Below, one piece after another: positions 36,117 through 49,441 of a stretch of DNA of 64,000 nucleotides; position 1 is the stretch's first letter, and each line of letters starts with the position of its first letter. The translations under genes and the position numbers were made by a program. The DNA comes from Cylicocyclus nassatus (lineage: Eukaryota > Nematoda > Chromadorea > Rhabditida > Strongylidae): the NCBI GenBank assembly GCA_958299035.1, contig CATQJL010000001.1, positions 50,098,461 to 50,162,460 of the forward strand, written 5' to 3'. Under the pieces are notes generated by a model, which saw only the letters and a list, made by a program, of their open reading frames with translations, ran no database searches and was not told the DNA's origin.

Positions 36117-36490
36117 TGCTATGGGTGCGATGGCACGTCGAGTACCTCTTGAATGTAAATTGAATGTGTTTTGAACGAGGAGACATTTTGTGGTCGGTGA
36201 AGATAAAATCAGCGACGACCTTCGCTCATTATGAACGCGCGAATGACGCACTTCGTCGCCGGGTACCGCGCGATCGCTACAGCGCGAAAAAACTGTAAAC
36301 GAGGGGCGGGGGGTGAATTGAAATGTGCATGTGTGGTGTGAACGGTGACGATGATCGTCGGGTGATTGATGAGCCGTGCATAAAAGGATCACCGGGAACG
36401 CGTCCGACTCTGTTCATCAGTTCTGTAGTACAGCTAATATAATGGAGATATGACCTTTGTGATGCAAATGCAATAGGGGAGGATACAGTC

Positions 36491-36501
36491 GGGGGGGGGG
36501 G
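36491..36501. repeat. Poly-G tract, 11 bases
   Basis: Run of 11 G about 70 bases before the MITE copy at 36569; it is outside the terminal repeat of that copy. Confidence 0.9.
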
Positions 36502-36568
36502 AGGAAATTATTGCTAAAGAAGTCGAATTTAATATTTTTGGAGAGGCGATAAACGTTATTTGTCAAAG

Positions 36569-36857
36569 CAGTGGCGGTCTCAGGTTCCCGTTCTGGGAGG
36601 AGGGCAGAAATTTTTTTCCAAATGAAGGCGAATGTCGTTAGCCACGCACTCCAAAAAAATCTTTTGGGGGAGGGGGTGTTTCTTGAAATTTTTGCGGGCC
36701 CACAACCTCCAAAACGCCCCCGAGAAAATTTTTTTACGAGGCTAATTTGGATTTTTGAAAATTTTCAAAAATTATTTTAATCATTTGTAAGAATAAATAA
36801 GTCACTCGCACATTTTTATAACCCATGTAAGTATCCAAATTTCTCGGTCCGCCACTG
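36569..36857 (+). mobile_element. hAT-like MITE, second copy, 289 bp
   Basis: The ends are CAGTGGCGG and CCGCCACTG, perfectly inverted. The 8 bp outside, TGTCAAAG and AATCAAAG, match at six positions and are probably a decayed target duplication. The interior aligns through most of its length with 6119-6466, including GCGTTAGCC, ACGCCCCCGA and AAGTCACT.GCA landmarks. A G11 run lies just outside, at 36491-36501. Confidence 0.8.
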
Positions 36858-36861
36858 AATC

Positions 36862-39800
36862 AAAGGTATGTAGGGAGAGTACAGGTTCAGAAAATGCAAC
36901 AAAAGAATCTCCTTACAAGGCAAGGACGATTCACCATGGCCATACAAGACGCGTACCATAAATGTTTCTCTAAACGCCGATCAAAATTTTATTGGGAAAC
37001 GCATTTCTAAAAAGATTTATGAGTGCATTTTCGAGAATTTCCGCGATCTTAGCGTTGGATTAGATGTTTTGTGCTCTTCAACATTAGGCAGGATGGTAAA
37101 GCACTATGACCGAATTATTACAGTTATAAAATGAAAGAGGAAGAAAATCCCAAGACCCTATAGCATAAGCAAACTGGAGAAAAACTAAAACTTCTTTTAA
37201 AAATTGCTTCGCAAGCAACAGGACAGCTTTAAAATCAGTATCAAAAATGCATGTACTTACACATCTCAGCAAGAATAAACAGATTTACCAATCAAGGTTA
37301 AGAAGCATTTTTCGCATCCTATTATCAATCTATTGACTACAGCGAGGGTCTACATTTTTTAGCGTTGAAGTTGGTTATCATTCTAGGCAACTCTTTCACA
37401 AATGATAATGATGTGAATATGGGGCAAAAGCGTAAGCAATCCTGCTTATAACCCATCTTATTTGCGAGGGTAAAACAAATCGCTATTAGAATGCTACAGA
37501 CTAGAGTGACTGACGGCTTGGTACATTTTCAGTTGCCCAAATCAACGCATTCAAACTTTGCACTTTTTTGAAAAAATCATTTGGGGTTAAGTCAGCTAGC
37601 TAGAAGCTCGCTGTTCAAGAAACGAGATTATCATGAATTTCTGAGGAAGTAGAAGTCAAGAGATTTCGTTTCTGATCAAGTGTATGTCCCTGTACCTACG
37701 CAAGTCTTTTGGTAAACAGATATCTCCATATCTTAGTGGTCATACGGCTTCGTAGTTTGTTTGTCTATACGAATGTTAGATCCATCTCCTTGAGATCTAC
37801 ATCCAGCTAACAGTATGTTTGTTTAAGATTTCTTTTTCTTCCTTTCTTTTCTAAGTAGAGAAATAAACAATGAGGAGATAAAGAATCTAGCACCGAGCAG
37901 ATAAAGAATGAACAATGCAAGGGAAAATATTTAACTATCGCCATACTTATAGCCAGGGTTCGGCACAGGTGGCTTATAAGCAAGCTGGACTTGAGCTGAC
38001 TTTTGTAATAAATACAATGTAGAATTGTCGAATTCCGCAATCAGATGACTAATAATTCTGTCTCATCAATCAGAATTTGAGCTCGCAGCGAGAGTTTGCA
38101 TTTCTTTGCACTTCTCTTCCTTTTCTTCAGACATCGCTTTAGAAATGAGGTCCTTTTTCAATACACTTCTCACTTGTATCGCTTGAATAAAAAAAATGCG
38201 CATCGCAGCCATACGAAAACATCTGACGATGCATAGAAGTGAAAGGAAAATTTTCCACGCATTCGAAATGATTCGCGTATCATGAAGAGTTGCATATTAA
38301 TGATTTATAGCGGAGCGAAATTCCATGTTCACTGTTGTTATAAAAATTGGGGAATGTTAATACTAATGTGGCCTAATTTTGGAACTGGTTGAGGGAACAG
38401 GAATCATCGATTTATACAATGAAAGCCTCCTAATCGAATGTAGAGTTGAACAACAGGAATTTGATGTCTAAAAAAGAGACTTTAAAGAAAGCTGTTTGCA
38501 CAGAAAAGATGTTGGTGAACAAACTGGAAAAATATATACGCTGAACTTATTAAGAATTCACTTTTGGTGAGATTATTCATCAACTAATGACATTTTCGAC
38601 GGTGTAAGTCAAAGAAACAAGTAGAACCATAAAAAGAAATCAAGAGCAAAGCATTCTACTTCACGTATACACTAACTTAGTGCTATACTAGTTCTATGCA
38701 GATATTTCGCCACGTTTTTCAGATTCCCCATAACAGAAACTGTGATACGTTAGATGCCAGTTTGCCTAACTAGCTGCAAACTATGTAACGTTTATTGCTT
38801 GGTTTATTGTTTACATAAGTGATCTAATTCTAATTTATTCATTGATTCTTTGAGGAAGCTTTGGATCTATTTTCCAAAAGTGCAGAATGCGTACAGTTCG
38901 ACTATGTAAACAGTCTGCAACAAAATGATATTTGAATTTGAAGTGTGCTAGCTGCGTCCAGAGAAAGAAAATTTATTTTTGCAAAATCTATTCTAAAAAA
39001 TGTCCAGAGAATACGCTGTTTTGCCAAATTAGGATAGTAATCATACCACAGATCTGAATGACAAGGAAGTTGACTGCTTTTTAATGCAGCAATAAGGTGG
39101 AAATCTACTTAGGTCAACCGGTTGGCAAGACCCAAACCGAAATTTCGTGTTCAATAAAAAGTTCGACAATGTTTCAAGCGCATTATCGATTATTACATCT
39201 ACTCATTTATTTATTTACTAACTTTTTACAAATTCACTGAAGCGGGTTGTAACACAAATAAAACAAGTATGAAAAAGATAATCTGAAGATTGAATTGCCT
39301 GTAATGGAGTGAAAGCATAGGAGATATTATTACATTATACTTCGACAGTTTATGATTGATTGTTTATAAATTCGAAAAAATAAAAAGTTACAGTCTGAAT
39401 TAGTAGCGGGCATGGATTCAGTACCCCACTTCTATTCATCCTGTTTTCCTAGCAGAGCTCTTGAAAGTGTTCAGAATCTGAAGATGCTCTATGAAAAGCT
39501 TCGCGTGCATAATGAACACTGCAAAAATTGCATACAGCTGCTGAAAAGACTTGCAAATCTTGCAAAAACTATTCGATGCCTAGAAATCAAACAAAGCTGC
39601 AACGTATGACTGGGCCAGTAGCCCCACACCTGCTGCTACTGAATACACGAGACGATTCTTGGGTATATGTGAGAGTGTGTATGCTAACGGCTGGTATTAA
39701 TTCTACGCTTTGCCGAGACTGGTGGATGAACAAATACGCACCCGCGCCCAGATACGAATTCCCGCCATACCTACGGATAGAGGTGAACTGGTCATGCGTA

Positions 39801-41970
39801 CTTTGCGGTTATGGCTGGATTTGGGTTAATTCTAGTCATAAATTTTCCATGGACCGTTGTTAGCAACTCTGGTGCTATATAAATCTAATCAAAACTACGG
39901 GGTTGACCGAAACCATCATCAACTTTTCAGATAAGTTGACAGAATCGAGCCTAGGATTCTTATTCATCAGTTTACTAATCATTCAAATTGAGTATCTATT
40001 TTTTCATTTAACATGCTCAAGACGAGTAGTAATACAAAAGAAAGACTAGGATAGTAACGCAAATGTGAACAAAATAAAATGATAAACCATTCTCTTATTC
40101 GGAATAAACAAAGCATAAAAAATGAATAACTGAGCTTGTATGAAAGATGGATGCATCTACAAGCCATGTGGTTTCAACGTTGAAATAGATATTTTTGGTC
40201 AGGTATTTGTCGTTTACTTTGTAAATAAATCAAGTTACACATTAATGATTCTGCAAAAAAGATGACAGCATGTAAGTTTGAAATTATTAGAATGGGCTTT
40301 CATGTAGGATTCGATAAGTAAGAGGTATAACACATTAGTTGTAAAACTTCAATGGAAGTCACATGGATTCGAAAGTCCAAACTACCAGGGACGAGCGGCT
40401 ATAGGCATTTTATTAAATCCAGAATGGATGATTCAAATCATGAAAAATGCAAGAGCTCTTCGGGCTTTGTGAAAATGGGCAGACTTTGCACCGAGTCTCT
40501 TTTGAGAAATTGCGAATGTGGCAAGAGCGAAAAAAGAATGGCAGTTGGTTTATAAAGGGCTTTGCGAAGAAAAATTTATGCACTCTGGAGAAATTAACGT
40601 TGCACCAGATGCATCGGTCTTTCTCGCCATAAAACTTCAAAGACGTTCTTCCCATAAATACCTCCCTCAGAAATATGTACCAGGCCAATAAAAAGCTATA
40701 AAAGCTCTACGTAGTACTCTCAGTGCATATAAAACTTAGATGTTTCGAGGATTGAGGCGACTCCATGATAGTGCAGACAAGAAGCTCGAGAAGAATGCTG
40801 AGAATGTCCGAGCAAACAATGGCCAATACTGAGAGCCACAAAGGGGATTATTTATTTCGAATTTCGGTCGATATTCGCAAACACATGGATATAGCGGACA
40901 AGAGCACTCAGATTGTTTTCTTCATGTTCTCGGCATCGTAACTGGTACGAAAACTAAATAAATGCGCATGGTCTAGAATTGTAGGGTCTCTTAAATTTAT
41001 AAAGGGTGCCGCTATCTTTATTGAATCTAAAAATGTCTACTATAATAAAAGCTTTTAGAGCTTTTACCGTTCAGTCAGAGACAAAAATTTGATATTACTG
41101 TTTAGTAAAAAGCCTCTCTTACTATCGCCAGCATTTTTTGTCTTGAGGATTTTTTAGTCTCTATACATCTAATAAAGACACTTACATTATAGACACAGCA
41201 CTGATTTGAAAATACTATTTCCAAAAAAAGCTCGGTAATTTTTGGATTCGTCTACAGAAGAAAGGAGAAGCAGAGTTAAAAACCGAGCTTGATTTATGTG
41301 TAAAAATGACTAGGTAACCAATCTCCACTGAAAACAAAAAGGAAGAAGCTATCTGTCGTGAAAAGCCGAAAAAACACAAACACATAAATTTCCCTAGAGC
41401 CGAAATTTTTTCTGTCGAAGATGGAATCGAGATAAGCCTTGATGTAAGGTGTCCTACTAGGTGAGTTGCCAAGAATTCAGCTGAAAATTTCGGTTGATAT
41501 GTTTTATTTCAATTTCATTCGTTTAGGTCAAAGCGTTCTAAAGCAAACACTTCAGAGAAAACCACAGGTGATTAAATGAGCAGGAACAAATTAATTCGTC
41601 TACTGACGAACCTGCAAACATTACAAGAGGGTTCAGCTTGTTGAAACGTTGAGATTAAGGCCCATAAAGTTTCATCCTTATCAATTGATCTGCCAGCAAA
41701 AACGATGCAAAATCTATCAACTTAAAGTACCAATATATTTTTCACTGGGATTTTCTCCAGCGAATGAGCAGCTAAGCAAAAGATTTTCTACAGTATGTTG
41801 GGTTGAGCCAGCGATATGCAGAATGTTACGCTATGAGCAGCCGCAGAACGGCGCGAGTTGGTGGAATTTGAAAGCTAGAAGTTGGAATGAGTAGCTCAGA
41901 TGTTTTATAGTAGTATGGGATATTATGCACCACGCAGTATCCGTGGAATTCAAATAACGTTAAGAAATGC
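36862..41970. other. Long AT-rich stretch, no supported gene
   Basis: The only noteworthy frames are 39412-39609 (+), with a helical KMLYEKLRVHNEHCKNCIQ, and 39700-39796 (+), with NKYAPAPRYEFPPYLRIE before a GTGAAC donor. Neither has a clear acceptor or partner, so I do not call them exons. Otherwise I see no repeats or genes. Confidence 0.4.
37958..37989. repeat. 30-bp dispersed repeat, copy A
   Basis: TTCGGCACAGGTGGCTTATA followed by AGCAAGCTGGA recurs inverted at 59749-59782, identical except for a two-base insertion. The flanks do not match. It may be the remnant of a transposon end. Confidence 0.6.
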
Positions 41971-42099
41971 TGGTGAAGGTCAGCTTTGACATATGCGCTG
42001 GCACCGGCGAGGTGCTAGCCGACGTGAGAGATGAGCCCAAGCGATAAGAGTTAGCAGTTCAAAATTGACGAGCGTAACGTACCATTTGGCCTTCCACAC

Positions 42100-42318
42100 C
42101 TTCCGAAACGGAACTGCCGCCTCGTCTTTCGGTCTAAAGCAGACTGAGATCGAGCCGAATAAAAAGCGAAACCACCACCGTGGATGCGATGGCCGCTTCA
42201 TGCCCTCACACGTGGAACTGATTTCCGACGTTTCGTAACGTCGATATTCCCCATCGTCGTGTTCGCTTGTTACAGTGGCGAAAACTGCCAGCAACACATA
42301 TAAACCACACAAGCCCAT
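42100..42318 (-). CDS. Candidate 5' exons of a secreted protein
   Basis: The first exon (42318-42210) reads MGLCGLYVLLAVFATVTSEH; residues 1-18 form a good signal peptide with cleavage likely after VTS. It continues DDGEYRRYETSEISST and ends in phase 1 at a strong GTGAGGG donor. A 34-nt exon at 42133-42100, after the acceptor CTGCTTTAG, continues in phase as YRKTRRQFRFG and ends at GTGTGG. A dibasic RR followed by QFRFG would fit an RFamide peptide only if the next codon is basic, which is unknown here. No further exons were found. Confidence 0.35.
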
Positions 42319-42339
42319 TGTTATTTGCAATGACAGACT

Positions 42340-44711
42340 ACAGAGAGGAAGAGATAGATGGGGACTTACAAGCTCTGTTCAAAACCGATGATATGGACGG
42401 AATTCTGCAGAATCGCATTTCATGCAGAAAGAAAGGGTGCCATATTAGACAGAATGAACATGAAGTAAGAGCCTCTTCGAGCTTTTTTTTGAATTCTACG
42501 GTTGTCACAGCTAATGAATCGAGAAATTTTCAGAAAAGTTGTAGCTATTAGATATATACAAGTCACACACAATAAACCCAAATTTATGAATTTGCAAATT
42601 TTATTCCTGACAGACTTATAGCTTGCTTTAGTAAGAAGCTCCAAAACTGAATACGTATTAACACGAGTATAAAGGAGATCCATCAAAAAATCTAAAAAGT
42701 AGAAAGTAAACATATTTCTTTGAAAAATGGAGGAAAAATGAAGGAGTTGCTACTACGGAAATGCCTTTGCATTCTCGAAAGTCAGGTTTGCAAAGATGGG
42801 AGTAGTGCCGACGGAAGAATAAGAAAAGAAAAAATCTTTGCAAATATGCCGCGGGTCCACGATGGCCCACGTCGAATAATAATCTATAATTTTCTCCAAA
42901 GTAAATGGTGAATGTCAATTCAATTCATCTCAAACATGAATCCTGAGCTTTGAAGAAAGATATTAGGTGTGAGAAATACGAAAGTGTGAAATTTCAGAAT
43001 ATAATCCACACTCTCTGTGAAGCCCTCAATACGCACTCAAGTAGACAAGAACTTTCTAGCGAGGATGACAACTTTGTCCAAATGTTTACGATATTATGAA
43101 AGATATGAAAAGTCCCAAATGAATCCACACTTGGAAACAAAATGCCTCCTAGGGGATCTGCACCAAATACGCTGAATATTACCCCTTTTACCGCGGCTGA
43201 TTTCAGCAAATATGACTTACCAGAATTTCCAGTAGTGGTATTGCCTTGTCATTGCGAACTAGATTAGAACACTTGCTGATCTCTTAGTAGGTAGTATGTT
43301 TTAGTGGCAGAATAGGAATACGTGTACATATACTTGAGTATCTGACTAGCTCACACAGAGGAAGAAGAAGTCATGAAACGCTAGAAGTCATATGAAATGC
43401 GATATATTGCCACAGCATAAGACTCAGGTTACAGTAGTGGAAAGAACCCAAATTTTTGTGCGGGGTGGATGCTCAAGTAGTAAACATCTCATTCTTTTCG
43501 TGCATGCTCTTAAACTTGGAGCAGGACGAATTGATACTTGCATTTCTATTTACAATGTCAAGAATTCCAGAAAATCAACATCATATCGTCAATATCGTCC
43601 GCCAGAAAGGCTGAACGTAACAAAATAAGTTATTTCACTTTCACAAATTTTCTTTGCAAATCAAGACCCTCAAATTACTGAGGGGTCTCGGAGAGGTCCT
43701 AAAGACCAAAACTCGTCCCATGGAGGAAAGAAAGTAGCTGCAACTATCTAACCAGAACTGAACTTTTATGTGCTTCAAAACGACTTGTTTGTTATCAGAT
43801 TACTTTATCTGCCTAACGCATACATAAGGGATGCAATTGCATATCTAAAGTCAGAAAATAGACCTCAACCTTTATTGAATTAATACAATGTATTTTTTGG
43901 CTCTCGTAAACTAAGGGCATGAGATTATAATTCGAATTTTCCAAAATCACAAGCACAAGAGTTTCTCTAGCGGTGTTAAATCGAGTAAAATTGGATCGGT
44001 ATGGACGGATCTATGGTCTTGATTAGAATTGGCAGAAAACGACGTAGAGAAATTGTCTGGTTGCCTTGCCCATGTCGCTGGTAACGGAGGAGAGACTCTA
44101 GCCTAAAGCTAGTCCCAGCAAGATTTGTGAGTCTGTCTCCTGAGGCTGACATAACGAAATGGAACATGCATGAGCCCATTTCGGGATGGATTCGGTAAAT
44201 GTCGTCTAAGATTTATGGTACGGGGATGATTTATGTCGACAGAAGGAGGCTGAAGCGCATTACTCAAATCCAATCCTAACGTCCACCTTTCATTGCTTTG
44301 GGATTTTCCGACGTGAATTGATGACTATAGGGTTTCTTTCTGCCAAGAATTAGGGTTGCGAGGTCAAAGACTTCCTTAACCGATAAAGGAAATAAACAGT
44401 TCGCATTTTTTCAGACGATCCGGAGCTGGACGAATAAAAACTTGCAGCGGCTTTGCAAAATTTCAATCATTAAATAAGCGCATGAATCGAGAAAGAAGGG
44501 TTCCCACAAGGTTTTTCACAAAGCGCTGCGAAATTTCTTCAAAAATTTGAGGAGTTCTGCGACACTTTCATCTGGTAGACTTCCGCAAAATTTTGGGTGC
44601 ATTTGTACCAGCGTACGCTAAAAAAAGAAGAGGAAAGAATACTGAGGAAAAAGAACTATTCTTTGAAAATTGATATGGATATTGGTGCATTTGATGTTCA
44701 AAATGCTAGCA
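42340..44711. other. AT-rich stretch, no gene recognised
   Basis: Several 60-95-codon frames occur on both strands but lack splice-site support. Fragments at 44520-44600 (TTCTGCGACAC, CTTCCGCAAAAT) vaguely resemble the foldback element at 8538-8962. Confidence 0.4.
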
Positions 44712-44817
44712 GTGCCCATAGCATTTGCGCGTTAGAAACATCCATTGCACGTAAGCTATTGAGTCTTATGCTCCGCAGACATTTTCTGCGCAAGTATTGT
44801 CGACAGCGCAAGTACAC
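44712..44817. mobile_element. Small foldback element, degenerate, 106 bp
   Basis: The right arm TTTTCTGCGCAAGTATTGTC plus GACAGCGCAAGTACAC is related to both arms of the element at 54287-54419 (ACGCGCAAG, TGTCGACAG). The left arm, GTGCCCATAGCATTTGCGCG, is shorter, as if part had been lost. Confidence 0.4.
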
Positions 44818-44933
44818 TAATTTACAAAGCCACTAATTAGACCATCCAAACCAAGTTTTTCTTCCTTCTTAATGTGATGAGAGTGTTCCAAAGAGCATTG
44901 AAATGAAAGACTTCAGATCTGTCTCATAACCGA

Positions 44934-45079
44934 ATGCGCATCGCTCACATATACCTCATCTCCCGCGTAAACGTATTACCCGGGAATGCGGACGAGTTTT
45001 GTCCTTACACACATGTGGATGCGGTGCGTCGAGATTGGCCCGTTGACACAATTGCGGATGAATCGAGGAAATTGAAGAG
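44934..45079 (+). CDS. Candidate exon, unknown protein
   Basis: The frame is open from the acceptor CTTCAG at 44916 through an ATG at 44934 to a GTAAAC donor after 45079. It reads MRIAHIYLISRVNVLPGNAD, then EFCPYTHVDAVRRDWPVDTI, then ADESRKLK. The sequence is protein-like and stands in a GC-richer island. A possible next exon begins after 45119 (TGDGGRKRKGRPPPRPPSMP), in phase across a 40-nt intron, and runs into the GAATG repeat. I do not recognise the family. Confidence 0.45.
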
Positions 45080-45205
45080 GTAAACGGGACACGTCGTTGA
45101 ATGACTGGCGCTATTCAAGGACGGGAGACGGTGGCCGCAAGCGAAAGGGGAGACCTCCGCCGAGACCGCCATCGATGCCGCTACGGTTGTTGTCCGGTAT
45201 CCGGA

Positions 45206-45263
45206 TGAATGGAATGAAATGAATGGATTGCATGGAATGGAATGAATGGATTGAATGGAATGA
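45206..45263. repeat. GAATG simple repeat
   Basis: Imperfect tandem copies of GAATG/GGAATGAAT over about 58 bases, interrupted by GATTG and CATGG. Confidence 0.85.
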
Positions 45264-45379
45264 CCAATGACCAGGAATTTCTTGAGTAATCCGAATTAAA
45301 GATTGGAGACAGTGAGAGTGGAGGTACGAATTATTAAGGCTAAAAAATAGTCTCGGTTGCCTTGTCACAAAAAACCTTA

Positions 45380-48300
45380 TTAATATCTGATATTCCTGGA
45401 AAAGTAGATCAATGAGAGTCAGAAGATAACTCTATTTATGGAAAAATTATAATTATGTTGAGGAAGCAAAGCAAGGCAGTGAGATTCCTCGATTTTTTCA
45501 CGGCGCTCAGTGAGGAAAGTTATATTACTCACAGAAATTCAAAATCGCAAATCATTATCTTTCCTGTTGTTGATTGTGATTAGACTAAGGATAGATTACT
45601 GATAATGTTAGTATTATTGATATTTTATATTATATTAATATATGACTAGACTGAAGCAAACTTTATAGAAAATCACACATTTCTCTAGTGTAGGAAGCAG
45701 GAAAACCAGCCTATATTTCATGGGCATACACTGAGGGATGTGCATAAGGACAATTCAAAAGTTCATGACTAATGCTGCAAGTTTTATGCCATTTAAAGTT
45801 TCAATTGATCCAAGATTGCCTAACTTAAAAAAAAGAATACATACGAGTTTTTACTTTTGAACATTTTCTCTGGATTTAACCTAAGACAAGGTAAGTAGGT
45901 ATTATTTGAAAATTCGGATTGAAATTTCAGATGATCCTAGCTTACTGGACGAGTGTTCTACTTTTAAAATATAGAACCAACGAATTTGGCAGTTTTTAGA
46001 CTTCTTTAGACTTCGCCTTTGAGCTCACTCATTTTGCTTCAAACAGTCGAAGCCCAAACGTTTCAAATTCGAGCTAAACTCTCACAACATTAGATGCTCC
46101 TAGTAATACAGGAGTAATACAGGAGTTTAGCTCCTAGTAATACAGGAGTTTAGCTGAAATAGCTTTTGCGATATGGACCTCGCGAATTAACCGATAAAAG
46201 TGAATTTGCCATTTTTTTCAAAACGATATGGTTTTCTACAGAAATTTGTCGCGGATGCGGAGTTTTTGAATAAGAATGGTTACGGAACCGCATTCATTTT
46301 TACATATTATGTGCAAGAGTAGTGAAATTCACCGTTATGGAAAAATCTTGCTTTTCATCTCAATGAAATTCCGATGAAAAAGAAACCGGCTAACGAAATA
46401 CGAGCAGTTGGATCATAAAAGATGTTTGCAATGATTAAGAGGCTGCCATATGCTGAGTTATGAGTCCGATGATAGTAAAAGAATACAGAGAGATCGCTTC
46501 TGACACCCTGTGCGTGCAATTTGCAGTTCAGACAAAAAATTCTCAAAAGTATGTCTGCGAACAATTTGCGGTAGCCCCTGTAAAGAGCAGGAGAAAAAGA
46601 TGAAGAAAAAACGAAAATTGCACTTGCGGAGATCCCCTTGCATTTTTTGCACGAAGAGCAAACAAAATAGTGCAGCTGGTGTAGACGTAGTAGATTGGTT
46701 TACGCTCTTGTTTACACTAATTCAGCTGCAAATTTGGAGCACACCGGGAAATCGATCAGACTATTGATGTATTGTAAAAGATTGTAATATGGGATTAGTG
46801 TGCTTGAGTATGGACGTCAGGCAACGTTTTCAGATTTTGAGATTTTGCCAACTGTTAATTTCATGATGTAGATCAAACAGTCGAGTTTCGCAAAGGCAGA
46901 TGACCATTTTTTACTTAAAATTGCATTGATTCTCCCGTAAACAGTGTATTTTAACAGTTCTGGCTTAGCGGTAAGAAATTCTGAGTTTTTTCTTACTTAC
47001 TTTGCACATTGAACCGTTATGAGAATTCAGCAAAACGAATTGTAATTCCTTAAAAGTTTCCTGATTCTGGCAACTTTCCAATATCCGCACTGGCTGAACC
47101 ATAAACTTGTTGTTATAAGTAAATCATAACACAGAAGAAGAGAATAATAAGAATAAACCTAAAAATACTATAGAAGCTATGTTCTATCATTTTTTTAATC
47201 GACGCGATGCCGAAAGTACAAGCTTCCCTAGAAATCTTTAACGGCCTTGGAGCAGTTTCTGATCGCTCACAATAAAGGTACAGTGGCAAAACCGATGTCA
47301 AGCTTTTTTGTGGCCATCAAGCGATTTAAAAAGCTGTTTCCCTAAATTTTTCCTACATCCAGTTAAGGTTTGAGAAGGCAGATTCTGTGCCTTCTCAATG
47401 CAAAATGAAAAAGTGTGGAGATGTGCCTAATGCGTCGAACCAATGTTTCAGTGCAATTTTCACTTTCCGGTATTTCAATGCAGGGGCGTTGCGAAGCTTT
47501 AAAAGCTTAGCTTGGCTTTTCTACTTACATATTCATAAGCATAAGTTGGGCAGAAAATCAAGTAGCATCATACATATAGAACGAACTTTCTTGGCAGAAT
47601 TGACAGAATCACATGAAAAAGTCCACAAAGTAGCGGACATGGGATCATCGCCAAAATACTGTTTATCGGAGTACTAAGGTCTTCTATTTAAGAATGGCAC
47701 ATTTTGCATAGGAAGTTTCTTTCCTATTTCTTTGAATATGAAGGAAGCATTCATTGATCTTCAGGAATATCCAGATCCAGCACCGATTTTATCGGTCGAG
47801 AAAACGATGGCCTATTGTGGCTAAATAAAAGCATTTCTAGGCAAGCGCTCCATGCTCTGAGGAGCACAGTATCCAAAATTTTGAGTAGCAAAGTTGAAGT
47901 GTCATAGGCAATTCTCCTTTTCTATGTCAAAGATCGCCACCAGAACCCAGCACGATCGAGAGCTTTTCGAGGCAGAATTGGTAATTGAACTTCTTGTGTG
48001 GATACCAACTAAGCTGAGCTAAGGCGCGATTCATTCGAGGTCAAGAAATTAGTTAAGATAGAAAGTACGCTGCGCTAAAGCTTAGTGTATAATTCTGGAC
48101 AGGGAACGAATGTGAGCTCTCGCTGCTTAGCGAAGAGACTACAAATCAATTTCCACATAGGAAATGTGCTACTCAAATTCATAGTCAAATTTAGTTGTCT
48201 TTGAAAAGAAAGAAAAAAGAACCAAGTGAAAAAAGAAAAGAAAAAAAAGAACCAACCAACCAACCTCAAAAAGGTCACATGAAATTTCAATACGGTCTCA

Positions 48301-48780
48301 CGCAACCAAGAAGAGGGATGATAGAAAAAGTAAGGTGATTTCTCCATGCAGGCCAAAGAGCGTATATAGCTCTCAAGAGCTGCTGAGCCGAGTTCGTGTC
48401 GCTTTTGGGTTGTATCAAGGGTTCAAATGAAAGTCATGATTTGGCCAGGTACTTTTGTTCGCAGACAAAACTCCAGTTCGTGCTCTGCCCACTCATGTTT
48501 ACTTCTTTTCTGGAAGGAAATGGAGGCGAATTTTTAGCAACCGATGAGTTGTTCATCATACAGCAAAACAAAAGTTCAGGTTAAACTTTTCTGCAAAGTG
48601 CAGACTCGGAAAGATGGATTGAAACTGCAAAGAGGGCGAAGCTGAGTAGCAATACGTAACAACTGAGCGCAAGTGACGCAAGTGATTTGTCAAAGTACTC
48701 TTAGGATTGTGAAGAAAGGCGATTAAGGAGGAGATGTAAGAAAAAGATGAGGGGATGAGAGCAGATGAAGGTGAGAAAAA
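45380..48780. other. AT-rich stretch, no gene recognised
   Basis: Nothing beyond the small tandem duplication at 46097-46155 and short chance frames. Confidence 0.4.
46097..46155. repeat. Short tandem duplication
   Basis: The unit CTCCTAGTAATACAGGAGTT followed by TAG occurs twice, with an extra TAATACAGGAG inside the first copy. This looks like replication slippage. Confidence 0.8.
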
Positions 48781-48813
48781 TGAGAGGAGATGGGGCGTAA
48801 ATAAAGCTAAGCG

Positions 48814-48880
48814 ATGGACGTACCTCCTCTCTCGACAGCACAACGAGCACGCTTGCACGCGATTGACCAGAACTGGAGGG
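48814..48880 (+). CDS. Candidate first exon, strand uncertain
   Basis: On the plus strand an ATG opens MDVPPLSTAQRARLHAIDQN and reaches a GTGATCACC donor. On the minus strand the same DNA reads PPMVITPPVLVNRVQACSL and ends at an excellent GTACGT donor at 48826. One of the two is probably an exon; I cannot decide which. Confidence 0.25.
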
Positions 48881-49441
48881 GTGATCACCATTGGTGGAGG
48901 GCTAAACATATAAAATGGTGTTCAGAATGGCGTGAAAAACAAGGAAAACTTGGAAAATTGGTTGAAATGGTCCTTGGGTACGTGCTGAAAGCGAAAAACG
49001 AGGAAGACATTAGATTACTGTAAAAATAGCATGGACATTATGTGTTGTAATATGTACTCGAGTCAGTAGATTTATAGTGCAATCGTCCTGGTAAATTATA
49101 ATCTGTGGCAAGTAGCTAATTATAAGAATAATATATGCGACTATGAAAATGATGTTCATCTTTTTGTTTCGAATTTGTATTATGCCTTGTTAACTTTCAT
49201 CGTTTCTGATGGGCAAGCTTGAGCGTAACACATAGAAAACATAAATATATTTATACTCTTTTATCATATAAATCTGATGGTTATGTTTTTTGTATGTTCC
49301 AGTTGTACCATGTACATACCGTAACCTCTGACAGTGGCTATCGTGGCAAATGAGTAAAAAACTCGCAATTAATACGTAATGTGCTCGTACCATATAAAGT
49401 TTTGACAAATTTCAAACATTTTACTTGAATGCACCTTATAC

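Noticed and set aside
36380..36423. ATAAAAG followed by TCAGTT as a core promoter
   Set aside because: The spacing is nearly 40 bases and no plus-strand gene begins downstream.
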